Positions 7,647 through 16,023 of a stretch of 64,000 bases of DNA are shown here, one piece after another. The notes beneath the pieces are model-generated. The model did no database searches. It was not told the DNA's origin and was given only the letters and a program-made list of their open reading frames with translations. The translations under genes were made by a program, and so were the position numbers. The DNA lies in assembly GCA_008015505.1 (NCBI GenBank), contig SSFR01000007.1, forward strand, positions 147,800-211,799. The letters run 5' to 3'. The DNA is from Pedobacter sp. (GTDB lineage Bacteria > Bacteroidota > Bacteroidia > Sphingobacteriales > Sphingobacteriaceae). The stretch's first letter is position 1. Each line of letters begins with the position of its first letter.

Positions 7647-9812
7647 TTAAACATGGACAGTAAAGATTGGCAAGCTACCATCCTTCTTGCCAGCATTCCT
7701 TTTGGCCTCTTTTTCTGCCCATTTTAGATTACGATCACGATCTTTTTGCGGATCGGTTTTGTTTACGACTAGGTAGATACCTTTAACTTTAACCTCATCT
7801 GTTCGTGGTATTCCTTTATATAGTACTCTATTGGGAGTTCCTGGACCCATAATTACCAATTCATTATGTGAGTTAGCATTATGCATTTTCTGTTTTCTCA
7901 CTAGTTCTTCTGGGCTGAGTAATGATTCAAATGCATTGAGATCCTTACCTCTGTTCTTTGAATTTGCCTCGACATAGCAAAGAACGTGACATTTCCCACT
8001 TTTGTGTTTTCTTTTACACTGTGAAATATGCTCTTCACTCTCAAAACTGAAAATATTTTTTTCATTGGTCGATAGTATATTTTGCGCCGGTACGTCTAAG
8101 ATGTATCCTACACGTAATCCGCTAAATGTCCAGTCAGGAGTTTCGTTTGTCACTAATGATGCACTTATTTTTTTCCAGTCACTTGGAAATTTACCGTCTG
8201 TAAGCAATGGCTTTTTTTTACTGTTTAGTACCCTGTCATCCATATGAACAATATGCTGCCAAGTAGGTGGCTTATTTTGATCTATTTTGGCTTTTCTTAT
8301 CAAGTCCCATTTTGTAAGCTTATCTTTTATAATACTGTTTTTAGCATCATCTAAATAGTTAAAGTGTGGAATTAAACTTTTATCTATTGCTTTCTTATCT
8401 GGAGAACGATAGGTCCCCACTCCCGTTTGGCGATTGACTTGAAAAATGGGTAGATTGTGTTTTACGGCCATTTTCTCTGCCCAGTTGATGTTACGGTATA
8501 CTTCTGCAGGATAATGCATGATATCATCGTCGTCAATGATTAGGTATATTGCTTTTGCCTTGATATCTCCTATAGGGGCTTCATTCTCGTATACGTGCGT
8601 TCGCTTTGTCCCCTCTCGGCACATAATTAACATTTCATTTTGGTGATACTCCTGATGTAAACGATTAGGGCAGTTACGAGTTTCCCTTAAGAAGGCATCT
8701 GGATCTAATAAGTTATCTAGAGCATATATGGCTTTGGGGTTATGTTTACCTAATCGTTCTGGTGTGTTGTGTTTAATGAAACAAGCTATGTCACAATCAT
8801 CACTTGAATGTAATCGACAGTTGTATATATGTTCTTCGCTCCTTACGCTGTCAACATCCTCTGGACTTGTTGACAGTATATTTTGTGGTGGTACATCTAA
8901 TATATATCCCACGCGTAAGCCACCGCCATAAAACAAATCACTTGGATATCTACGGTACAAATAGGTCCAATTGGGCATTTTGTCTGAAACAAGTGAAGCG
9001 CTAATCTTCTTCCATGTGTTAGGAAACCTGCCATTAACTAATAGATCGGGTGGGTTATTGGTTAGAAATACTCTATGATCCATATGAACAATATGTTTCC
9101 ATGTGCTGGTTTCTATCCCCATTGACATGCCCTGATTACGCAATTTAGCCCATTCACTTAATGTCTTTTTTAGACTTTCTTCGTTGAAATCTTTTTTTGA
9201 AAAACAAGCTTTAGGTAGTTCGGGAGGTAAAGCGATCTGAGGAGTTCCTCCTAGAAATATATTTCTAGTATTACTGGTCTGACCTAGACCAGTAATAGTT
9301 ATAACTCTTGGCGCTGCACCCTCTCGCCCTAGAATTACAATATTAATACTTACAATACCTCTTTTCCGACAGCTGTCTGAAACTAGCTCAGCAATGCTTT
9401 CTGGTTGATGGGTAACTACTCGATAATTAGATGGTAGTTTTATTCTTTCAGGATATGTTTTTATAAGGGTGTTGTACGATTCTAATTCAGCATTAGAAAG
9501 CCCCTCCAAGGCTGATGTCAAAATGTTAACAAATTCATTCTCTGTGATTGTGGATTTATTAATGGCTGGATCTACCTCAATTTGCGACAACCTATTATCA
9601 AAATGAGTCGTTTTTTTAATGCCGATTCCTCCTTTTGGAGTAATTAATTCATGATAGGATTTTTGATGTTTATTGCATATTTCCTTAATAGCCATAGTTA
9701 GATCATTTAATCGTGTGTTTGGAGTTGTGGTATTCCAACTAGGCCAGTGTTTATGCATTTTACCTACAAAGTCATCTATTATATTTTTTTCTAGAAATAT
9801 TTGATGATTCAT
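7647..9812 (-). CDS. Large effector-like protein with duplicated domain, copy 2
   Basis: The 721-aa paralogue of the 758-aa protein shares layout and most residues. It has an N-terminal IIDDFVGKMHKHWPSWN region and two internal repeats with TWKHIVHMDHR (R247) and TWQHIVHMDDR, KKISASLV, VGYILDVPxQNILST and NEMLIM or NELVIMGPG. The divergence is concentrated at about 110-200, the Pro/Gly linker, where copy 2 is shorter; the two repeat domains are well kept, including the candidate Arg, Ser-x-Ser and Glu positions in both. That pattern argues for continued selection on the domains and a freely changing linker. It is preceded by its own small ORF (9999-10187). Function is unknown; an ADP-ribosyltransferase-like fold is a hypothesis. 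Confidence 0.7.
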   Translation of the reverse strand: MNHQIFLEKNIIDDFVGKMHKHWPSWNTTTPNTRLNDLTMAIKEICNKHQKSYHELITPKGGIGIKKTTHFDNRLSQIEVDPAINKSTITENEFVNILTSALEGLSNAELESYNTLIKTYPERIKLPSNYRVVTHQPESIAELVSDSCRKRGIVSINIVILGREGAAPRVITITGLGQTSNTRNIFLGGTPQIALPPELPKACFSKKDFNEESLKKTLSEWAKLRNQGMSMGIETSTWKHIVHMDHRVFLTNNPPDLLVNGRFPNTWKKISASLVSDKMPNWTYLYRRYPSDLFYGGGLRVGYILDVPPQNILSTSPEDVDSVRSEEHIYNCRLHSSDDCDIACFIKHNTPERLGKHNPKAIYALDNLLDPDAFLRETRNCPNRLHQEYHQNEMLIMCREGTKRTHVYENEAPIGDIKAKAIYLIIDDDDIMHYPAEVYRNINWAEKMAVKHNLPIFQVNRQTGVGTYRSPDKKAIDKSLIPHFNYLDDAKNSIIKDKLTKWDLIRKAKIDQNKPPTWQHIVHMDDRVLNSKKKPLLTDGKFPSDWKKISASLVTNETPDWTFSGLRVGYILDVPAQNILSTNEKNIFSFESEEHISQCKRKHKSGKCHVLCYVEANSKNRGKDLNAFESLLSPEELVRKQKMHNANSHNELVIMGPGTPNRVLYKGIPRTDEVKVKGIYLVVNKTDPQKDRDRNLKWAEKEAKRNAGKKDGSLPIFTVHV

Positions 9813-9998
9813 GATAGTTATTTTAAAAATGAATATTTTTTTTAAAATTATTTTAATGTTAACTAGTATGATTTTAAGTGTTTTGTTTTTTTAGCTTATT
9901 CAAGTGTTTACCTGAACTAAAAACACCAGGTTTTAGTAATTAATGATTAAAACAACCTAATATTAAATCCGGAATTTTTGTAGTCTATTACAGGTCAA

Positions 9999-10187
9999 TT
10001 ATGTATTACGCAGAGACTGATCTGCATTTCTTGTTATTAGGAATGGATAATCTTTAATTTGTTGTTGATGTTTGAGGAATGTAGACACAATTACTACTGC
10101 TACTTTGCTATCGTATTCCTTAACTGGTGTATTGACCAAATGGTCTGGCTCTAGATTAAAGACGCCTTTCTTTATTTTTAGTAACAT
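9999..10187 (-). CDS. Small conserved ORF upstream of effector copy 2
   Basis: This ORF encodes 62 residues, starting MLLKIKKGVFNLEPDHLVNT. It is the counterpart of the 61-codon ORF at 5938-6123 and shares HLVNT, VKEY, STFLKHQ and DYPFLI with it. It lies 186 bp upstream of the large gene on the same strand, the same spacing as in unit 1. Its reality rests on frame conservation only. It could be a small partner or immunity protein, or a decaying relic. Confidence 0.35.
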   Translation of the reverse strand: MLLKIKKGVFNLEPDHLVNTPVKEYDSKVAVVIVSTFLKHQQQIKDYPFLITRNADQSLRNT

Positions 10188-10564
10188 TTTATTTTAAATA
10201 AGTAAGTGTATATTGGTTTTTAGTGTCAGTTATATTGTTCTAAGATAATAAAATAAATTTAAAATTAAAAACAATTAATAAAATAGATTTATTTTTCTAA
10301 TTCAATTAGAATAAATAGAATGTATTTAGTAGATAGATATGAAATTAATCTTGTTGAAGTAAATGGGTGGATTAGTATCTAGTAATGAGTAGCATTGCGT
10401 GCTTTTTGTTACGATATGCTTATGATAGATGTAGATCGATGGCAACCTTTATTCCAATGAATCTGGGAAGTGAGGGATTCTTGTGAATATTAATAAAGAT
10501 TAAATAACAGGGGAGAAAAAGTCTTCTAGTTGATGATATGCCTTATGTTATACTGTATAAATAG
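10188..10564. other. AT-rich spacer between smpB and unit 2; no gene seen
   Basis: Apart from the match to the leader of unit 1 (most of 10333-10564), this gene-free stretch shows no RNA gene, terminator hairpin or further ORF that I can support. Confidence 0.6.
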
Positions 10565-11023
10565 TTATGATTTATAAGATTTTGTTATCCGATCCAATTC
10601 AATTTTAGCATCTCGACTTTTGATTGTTTCACGTTTATCAAAAGTTTTCTTACCCTGAGCTAAACCTATTTCGAGTTTTGCAAAACCACGGTCATTAATA
10701 AAAATTTGTAATGGAATAATGGTAAATCCTTTTTCTTCCACCTTAGTTCTCAGTTTGACTAATTCTTTTTTAGTCAAGAGTAAGAGACGATCTCTTTTCG
10801 ATTCATGATTGTAAAATGAGCCATGGGAATATTCTGCAATATGCATATTGCGCACATACAGACCATCTAGCAAAAAACTACAAAAGGCATCATTAATATT
10901 GGCCTTACCTTCACGGATGGACTTTATTTCTGTACCCAATAATTTGATACCTGCATTATATTTTTCGAGGATGTGATACTCAAAATATGCTTTCTTATTA
11001 CGAATATTTAGACTGCTTCCCAT
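10565..11023 (-). CDS. smpB: SsrA-binding protein SmpB
   Basis: SmpB binds tmRNA and brings it to stalled ribosomes in trans-translation. The product (152 aa from the chosen start) has the family pattern NKKAYFEYHILEKYNAGI, LLGTEIKSIREGKANI, a segment with RDRLLLL, and a C-terminal FDKRETIKSRDAKIELDR tail. The reading frame extends upstream to 11056, but MGSSLNIRNKKAYFEY at 11023 matches the usual SmpB N-terminus, so I prefer that start. Its partner ssrA lies about 9 kb away in this window. Its 3' end was copied into the neighbouring segmental duplication, leaving a fragment at 7459-7579. Confidence 0.95.
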   Translation of the reverse strand: MGSSLNIRNKKAYFEYHILEKYNAGIKLLGTEIKSIREGKANINDAFCSFLLDGLYVRNMHIAEYSHGSFYNHESKRDRLLLLTKKELVKLRTKVEEKGFTIIPLQIFINDRGFAKLEIGLAQGKKTFDKRETIKSRDAKIELDRITKSYKS

Positions 11024-11219
11024 GATTAATCGTATGCATAAACTGGTTGCTATCAAGAATAGGGCATTTCATTCTTAAGCTACCAACACCATCAGACGTG
11101 TGCTGATCTGGCGGGATGCAAATATCCTAAAGAAAATCTGCAATTAAAATCATTTGCTTTTTCGGAGTAATTGTAGAAGCTTTACGAATCTTTGTTACCT
11201 TTTGAAAACTAATATTCCG

Positions 11220-13571
11220 ATGTCTGCTAAGACCAAGTCAAATAAAAGAGCGTCTGTATCGGCTCAGCAAGTGACCACGCAAAAAAATAGTCTTCAACGC
11301 TTCATTCCACTGGTAATTATATCATTGTATCTACTAGTTGATTTTGTGCCTGAGTGGGGAGCAGTAGATCTTATTGGATCGCAATGGCTTTATCTTGCAC
11401 TAATTAATGGCATAGGTATAGGATACATTGGTTACTATTATAAAAATCATGGCTATGAATCTGTTTTAAAGGGACTGTTTGGCCAGTTTATTCCTCAGGT
11501 TTATCTCGTTTTATTTGTTTTGGCAGGAGTATCTATACTTTTTGCTATCAATCCAACAGAGGCGCTAGTATGCTATGCCTACTTTACTACTACGTTATTG
11601 GCTTTTTTTAGTATTTCTATTCTTTTGAGCAGTAATAAAAATAATTTCAAAACGATAGCCCAACTAGTTGTTATCATGTTACTTATTCAGTCCATCCATA
11701 CGCTTAGCACCTTTCTCAATGGAATGAATGACACCCCATTGGGCGATTTAGTCTTGAGCCTGAAAGGTAATACTGGAAACAAAAATATTTTTGCGGCGAG
11801 TTTAGCAATCAAGTTGTCCTTTGTGATGTATTCTATATATATATCTAAGTCATGGACTCGATTGATTTATATTTCCATTTTGGTGCTTGGGGTGGTTTGT
11901 TTATTGCTCATTAATGCACGTTCGGCTTATTTGGGTTTGATCATAGAAGTTAGTCTGGTCTTATTATTTATTACCCTTCAGTTTTTAAAGGATAAAAAAG
12001 TTAAAGAGGGGCTATACCGAGTAGGTGCTATTCTAGTTCCTATTGTCATTTCTTTTTTTATTGCTCAGACCCTATTAAGCAATGGGAAGCAAGCCACAAG
12101 TGTACCATCTGGATTTAGTTCGATTACAGGGCGACTGGAATCAATCACTTCTAAAACTGCTGTATCTAATGCTGGGCGATTGAAATTATGGACAAGTGGG
12201 TTTGATTATATTAAGAAGCACCCCTTCATGGGCTCGGGATATGGAAATTGCAAAATAGCTATCGTCCCTTATGAACATCATTTTATGTCAGGTTTTGAAT
12301 TTAATCAACATCTGCACAACGATTTTATAGAGTCGGCTTTTGAATTAGGTATTTTGGGTGGATTGTTGTTTGTTTCACTATTTGTTGGTGTATTGATCGG
12401 TGTGATTAAAGTATGGAAGTCCAAAAGTGATGATCAGTTGAAAATCATGACTGTTTTCTCTCTGATTGCCCTGGCAGGATATGCTACCGATGCTTTCTTT
12501 AATTTTCCTAGTGAGCGGCCTATTATGCAGCTACTTTTCTCGTTAATTCTAGCTATGCATGCAGGTGCGCTGACCCTTATCCAAAAAGAAAAAATTCACC
12601 TTCGTGGGTTTAAAAGTAAATACACAACACCTGTAATTGCATGTATAAGCATTATGCTTGTGTTGTTTGCCGGATATTATCGATATAATACGTATCAATC
12701 TTTGGTAGCACAAAGCTTAACTATCCCTGATTTTCCCAATCGAGCAACACATTCTTGGAAGGAAATTAATGACAAGCTTCCTGACATTCCTAATTTGGAT
12801 GCAAACAATATTCCAGTTGATGTTGTTAAAGCCTGGTATCTATCTCAGGATGGGAAATATTCTGAGGCCTTAACGTTATTAAATAGAAGTGTTCAGGTGA
12901 ATCCGTATGGTTTAGCCAATGAGCTTATTAAAGCTCGGATATTTCTTCAAACACATCAGTTAGATAGTGCGCTTTACTACGCAAATAAGGGTTTTCAGAC
13001 CAGGCCTTCAAACATTGGATTTTATGTCATCCTAAACGATATCTATAGACAGAGCAGGGATACGCTTAGCCTGACTAAAACTTTTCGAAAGTGTATTCAA
13101 TATCTGCCCACTGTTGGTGTGTGGGATAGTTATATCAGTACTTTGATGGCATTAAATTATCCAAGTGACCGGCTATTATCCATTATTCAAACTGCACAAA
13201 AACAGTTCCCGAATGAAAAGTCTATTCAAGAAAAAGGACTACTTGTAAAGGCTACTTTAGCAATGAATGCTTCTAATATTCCATTAGCACTCTCTGGTTT
13301 TCTGAAATTGGCCGAGCTAAACCCAACACGTTATGATTATTTAGAAAATGTAGGGGTGTGTTATTTTGCTACTAAAAAATATGCATTGGCACTGCCTTAT
13401 TTAGATCGAGTTATTGCAGCAAAAATTTATGCGAATGGTAGAGCAGAATACTTCAAAAGTTTGTGTCTACTTAATTTAGGCCAAAAACAAGAGGGATGTT
13501 TCTATGTAAAAATAGCCAGCTCCAGGAATTACCCTGGAGCGACAAATCTTGCTACTACTTACTGTAGATAA
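11220..13571 (+). CDS. O-antigen ligase/polymerase-like membrane protein with TPR tail
   Basis: The protein (783 aa from ATG 11220) has a dozen or so hydrophobic segments over the first 480 residues. A large periplasmic loop carries the Wzy/WaaL-type signature around GSGYGNCKIA and HLHNDFIESAFELGILG. The family joins O-antigen or other glycan chains to a lipid or protein acceptor, or polymerises them. After the last membrane segment (about 500) come tetratricopeptide-like helices to the end (for example YSEALTLLNRSVQVNPYG), a fusion common in Bacteroidota. A longer frame opens at a TTG (11154), but the ATG with MSAKTKSNKR is the better start. Which glycan it handles cannot be told; the capD-like gene downstream supports a surface polysaccharide role. 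Confidence 0.85.
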   Translation: MSAKTKSNKRASVSAQQVTTQKNSLQRFIPLVIISLYLLVDFVPEWGAVDLIGSQWLYLALINGIGIGYIGYYYKNHGYESVLKGLFGQFIPQVYLVLFVLAGVSILFAINPTEALVCYAYFTTTLLAFFSISILLSSNKNNFKTIAQLVVIMLLIQSIHTLSTFLNGMNDTPLGDLVLSLKGNTGNKNIFAASLAIKLSFVMYSIYISKSWTRLIYISILVLGVVCLLLINARSAYLGLIIEVSLVLLFITLQFLKDKKVKEGLYRVGAILVPIVISFFIAQTLLSNGKQATSVPSGFSSITGRLESITSKTAVSNAGRLKLWTSGFDYIKKHPFMGSGYGNCKIAIVPYEHHFMSGFEFNQHLHNDFIESAFELGILGGLLFVSLFVGVLIGVIKVWKSKSDDQLKIMTVFSLIALAGYATDAFFNFPSERPIMQLLFSLILAMHAGALTLIQKEKIHLRGFKSKYTTPVIACISIMLVLFAGYYRYNTYQSLVAQSLTIPDFPNRATHSWKEINDKLPDIPNLDANNIPVDVVKAWYLSQDGKYSEALTLLNRSVQVNPYGLANELIKARIFLQTHQLDSALYYANKGFQTRPSNIGFYVILNDIYRQSRDTLSLTKTFRKCIQYLPTVGVWDSYISTLMALNYPSDRLLSIIQTAQKQFPNEKSIQEKGLLVKATLAMNASNIPLALSGFLKLAELNPTRYDYLENVGVCYFATKKYALALPYLDRVIAAKIYANGRAEYFKSLCLLNLGQKQEGCFYVKIASSRNYPGATNLATTYCR

Positions 13572-13582
13572 GTGGGGTAGTT

Positions 13583-13771
13583 TTACCCAAAAATTCTAGT
13601 GTTCTTCCATAGTGGGTACGTGATTGCAAATACAAGGAAAAGAAGCACAGTCTCAGTTCCATTTTTCACTTCCTTTATTGTATTAGCAATGCTCCATCCG
13701 CCATTGATATCACGCATTGCTACAGTATTCATTTCTTGAACACCGAGTTGTTGTAATTCTATTTTTTTCAT
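13583..13771 (-). CDS. Double-glycine leader peptide (bacteriocin-like precursor), orphan
   Basis: The 62-aa product begins MKKIELQQLGVQEMNTVAMR followed by DINGG, a leader ending in Gly24-Gly25 of the kind cut by C39 peptidase/ABC exporters. The predicted mature part (37 aa, starting WSIANTIKEV) has a hydrophobic stretch LLFLVFAITYPLW. This matches the small GG-leader peptides frequent in Bacteroidota, which may be bacteriocins or signals. No exporter or maturation gene lies nearby. It converges on the O-antigen ligase gene, with 11 bp between their stop codons. The second such peptide in the window is at 20192-20416. Confidence 0.7.
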   Translation of the reverse strand: MKKIELQQLGVQEMNTVAMRDINGGWSIANTIKEVKNGTETVLLFLVFAITYPLWKNTRIFG

Positions 13772-13946
13772 AATAATAAAGATATTAATAAAATTTAAAA
13801 ATACAATGAATTATTTTGATTGTAGTTTATGACAATTGTTTTCATTAACCACTATTTAAGTATTTTATTTTAATAATAATTTTATATTGTTTATTTATTA
13901 ATTTATTAATCTATTTGTATATATAAGGAAACTTTGAGAACTTACC

Positions 13947-13954
13947 TATCTTTG
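13947..13954 (+). promoter_or_regulatory. -7 box TATCTTTG before the capD-like gene
   Basis: This is an exact TAnnTTTG match of the Bacteroidota sigma factor type, 36 bp before the ATG at 13990. I do not see a well-spaced TTG element upstream, so confidence is limited. Confidence 0.35.
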
Positions 13955-13989
13955 AATCTCGACCTAAATCAATTATTCTCGCTAACCAG

Positions 13990-15969
13990 ATGCTTAATAG
14001 AATCAATATAGCTCCTCGGTGGATCATTTTCTGCTTAGACTTGACTTGCTGTGTGTTTTCATTGCTTTTAGCGTACTATATCCGATTTAGTATTGATTTG
14101 AAACTCATTGATCTAACAACACTTAGTAGAAATGTGCTCATTTCTATTGCGATCAATTCGGTAGTATTTTATGTGATGAAAACCTATGCAGGTATCATAC
14201 GATACATTACCATACAAGACTCCTTTCGTATAGGTGCTGCTGTGATCCTGAGTAATATGCTTTTTCTGATCACTAATCTATTGCTAACTGCATTTCATCG
14301 ACCATTTATCATTTCTAATGTGGTTTTAGTCATTAATGGATTGTGCTCCTTTCCTTTGTTAGTGATGTATCGCGTAATTATCCGATACACTTTTACTCGC
14401 TTAAAAAACACGGGGACTAATCAGCGAAATATTATTATTTATGGTGCCGATGAGATCGGAATAGCTGCTATGCGTTCGCTTGATCATGATCCAAATGTGC
14501 ATATGACTATTGTAGCTTTTATTGATCATGATCGACGTAAAAAAGGAAAAGCTATTGATGGAATAAAAATCTATCACTTAGATGATCTTAGTCAGCTTGT
14601 TTCACAGCATCAAGTTGATGAATTACTCATAGCTGGTGCTGTATCACCCAAGGAGAAAAACAGAGTTGTTGACTATTGCCTTGAGCAAGACATCAAAGTA
14701 CTTGCTTTACCGCCTGTACAGAATTGGATCAATGGGGAAATCGATGCGAGCCAAATACAAAATATCAAAATTGAGGATCTCTTAGAGCGTGATCCCATCC
14801 ACATTCACAATGAATTAATGGCCAAGCAGCTGCAAAACAAACGCATATTAGTAACAGGTGCAGCTGGATCCATAGGTAGTGAAATAGTTAGACAATTAGT
14901 AGCGTTTCAGCCTCAAATGATCATCCTAAATGATTGTTCTGAGACCCCCTTGCATGATTTACAATTAGAGCTTAATGAAACATTTGTTGAGCATACCTTT
15001 CATTGTTTTATTGGCGATATACGGGATGCAATTCGAATGGAAGTGCTTTTTAAGACCCTTCGACCTCACTACGTATACCATGCTGCTGCATATAAGCATG
15101 TCCCACTGATGGAAAACAATCCCAGTGAGTCTGTGCGGACCAATGTTATGGGAACCAAAATAATTGCTGACTTAGCAGCAAAATATGGGGTTGATAAATT
15201 TGTGATGATTTCTACGGATAAGGCGGTTAATCCGTCTAACGTCATGGGTGCTTCCAAACGTTTGGCCGAGATTTATGTCCAATCGTTATATGGGCTTCTC
15301 AAGCAGGGAGGGGGGATAAGTACAAATAATCCTAAAGACGAGACTTCATTAAAGTCAAACACAATAACCAAATTTATCACTACCCGATTTGGTAATGTAT
15401 TAGGATCTAATGGATCAGTCATCCCCAGATTTAATGCCCAAATCAAAAAAGGTGGCCCAATTACTGTAACTCACCCCGAAATTACGCGATACTTCATGAC
15501 TATCCCAGAAGCCTGTAAGCTAGTTCTAGAAGCAGGGTCCATGGGTGAGGGTGGGGAGATCTATCTATTCGATATGGGTAAGTCTATAAAAATTGTTGAT
15601 TTAGCTAAGAAAATGATTCGCCTTTCTGGTTTAGTTCCAAATCAGGATATTGCCATCGAGTTCACGGGCTTGCGTCCTGGTGAAAAACTATACGAAGAAC
15701 TGCTGAATAATCAAGAAAATACACTCCCCACACATCATCATAAAATCATGATTGCTAAGGTAAAGGAATATGATTACGAAGGCGTCAATCACAATATCGC
15801 TGAATTAATTCGCTTAAGTTGTGCTTATCAGGACCGAAAGGTAGTAGCCAAGATGAAAGAAATGGTACCTGAGTTTAAGAGCAATAACTCCGTGTATGAA
15901 GACCTTGATACCTCCTCAAATGAAGACCCCAAACCTACCACCAAACGCTGGGTCACCAATGGTCAGTAG
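13990..15969 (+). CDS. CapD/WbpM-type nucleoside-diphosphate-sugar 4,6-dehydratase
   Basis: The 659-aa membrane enzyme has four hydrophobic segments (about 12-135) and a CoA-binding-like Rossmann region (about 145-260). These are followed by the catalytic extended SDR domain with GAAGSIG (290-296), YHAAAYKHVPLME and STDKAVNPSNVMGASKR. Members of this family (WbpM, PglF, CapD, FlaA1-like) dehydrate UDP-GlcNAc or related sugars as the first step to 6-deoxy sugars for capsule, O-antigen or glycoprotein glycans. The length fits the long membrane-bound subgroup. The neighbouring O-antigen ligase-like gene supports a surface glycan role. The exact substrate cannot be read from the sequence. The last 40 residues are a low-complexity tail. 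Confidence 0.9.
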   Translation: MLNRINIAPRWIIFCLDLTCCVFSLLLAYYIRFSIDLKLIDLTTLSRNVLISIAINSVVFYVMKTYAGIIRYITIQDSFRIGAAVILSNMLFLITNLLLTAFHRPFIISNVVLVINGLCSFPLLVMYRVIIRYTFTRLKNTGTNQRNIIIYGADEIGIAAMRSLDHDPNVHMTIVAFIDHDRRKKGKAIDGIKIYHLDDLSQLVSQHQVDELLIAGAVSPKEKNRVVDYCLEQDIKVLALPPVQNWINGEIDASQIQNIKIEDLLERDPIHIHNELMAKQLQNKRILVTGAAGSIGSEIVRQLVAFQPQMIILNDCSETPLHDLQLELNETFVEHTFHCFIGDIRDAIRMEVLFKTLRPHYVYHAAAYKHVPLMENNPSESVRTNVMGTKIIADLAAKYGVDKFVMISTDKAVNPSNVMGASKRLAEIYVQSLYGLLKQGGGISTNNPKDETSLKSNTITKFITTRFGNVLGSNGSVIPRFNAQIKKGGPITVTHPEITRYFMTIPEACKLVLEAGSMGEGGEIYLFDMGKSIKIVDLAKKMIRLSGLVPNQDIAIEFTGLRPGEKLYEELLNNQENTLPTHHHKIMIAKVKEYDYEGVNHNIAELIRLSCAYQDRKVVAKMKEMVPEFKSNNSVYEDLDTSSNEDPKPTTKRWVTNGQ

Positions 15970-15971
15970 AC

Positions 15972-16002
15972 TTGGCCTGGTGTAGGCTTTTCTCTATTTT
16001 TG
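15972..16002 (+). promoter_or_regulatory. Promoter for the amidase gene (TTG, 20 bp, TATTTTTG)
   Basis: TTG at 15972-15974 and TATTTTTG at 15995-16002 are 20 bp apart, as in the -33/-7 promoters of Bacteroidota. The start codon follows 21 bp later. Confidence 0.5.
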
Positions 16003-16023
16003 CGATAGCATAGAAAAAATTTC

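Larger units (their letters stand above)
3411..10697. repeat. Imperfect tandem segmental duplication (two units of about 3.1-3.2 kb)
   Basis: Unit 1 spans about 3411-7579 and unit 2 about 7581-10697. Unit 1 becomes the same size as unit 2 once the 948-bp IS and its target duplication are removed. Each unit holds, left to right, the 5' tip of the 430-aa gene, a large effector-like gene, about 190 bp of spacer, a 61/62-codon ORF, an AT-rich leader and the 3' end of smpB. Strongly matching blocks include the leaders at 6262-6510 and 10333-10579 and the smpB tails at 7459-7579 and 10577-10697. The junction at about 7580 joins smpB sequence directly to the start of a truncated 430-aa gene, which shows the order of the original locus. 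The copies have diverged by many substitutions and in-frame indels, so the event is not recent. Confidence 0.85.

Noticed and set aside
7441..10697. A second full smpB gene
   Set aside because: Only about 120 bp of the 3' end is present in unit 1, with lost frame, and it is cut by an IS.
11154..11219. Extension of the O-antigen ligase to a TTG start
   Set aside because: The added 22 residues are not signal-like or conserved in style, and an ATG with a normal N-terminus follows.
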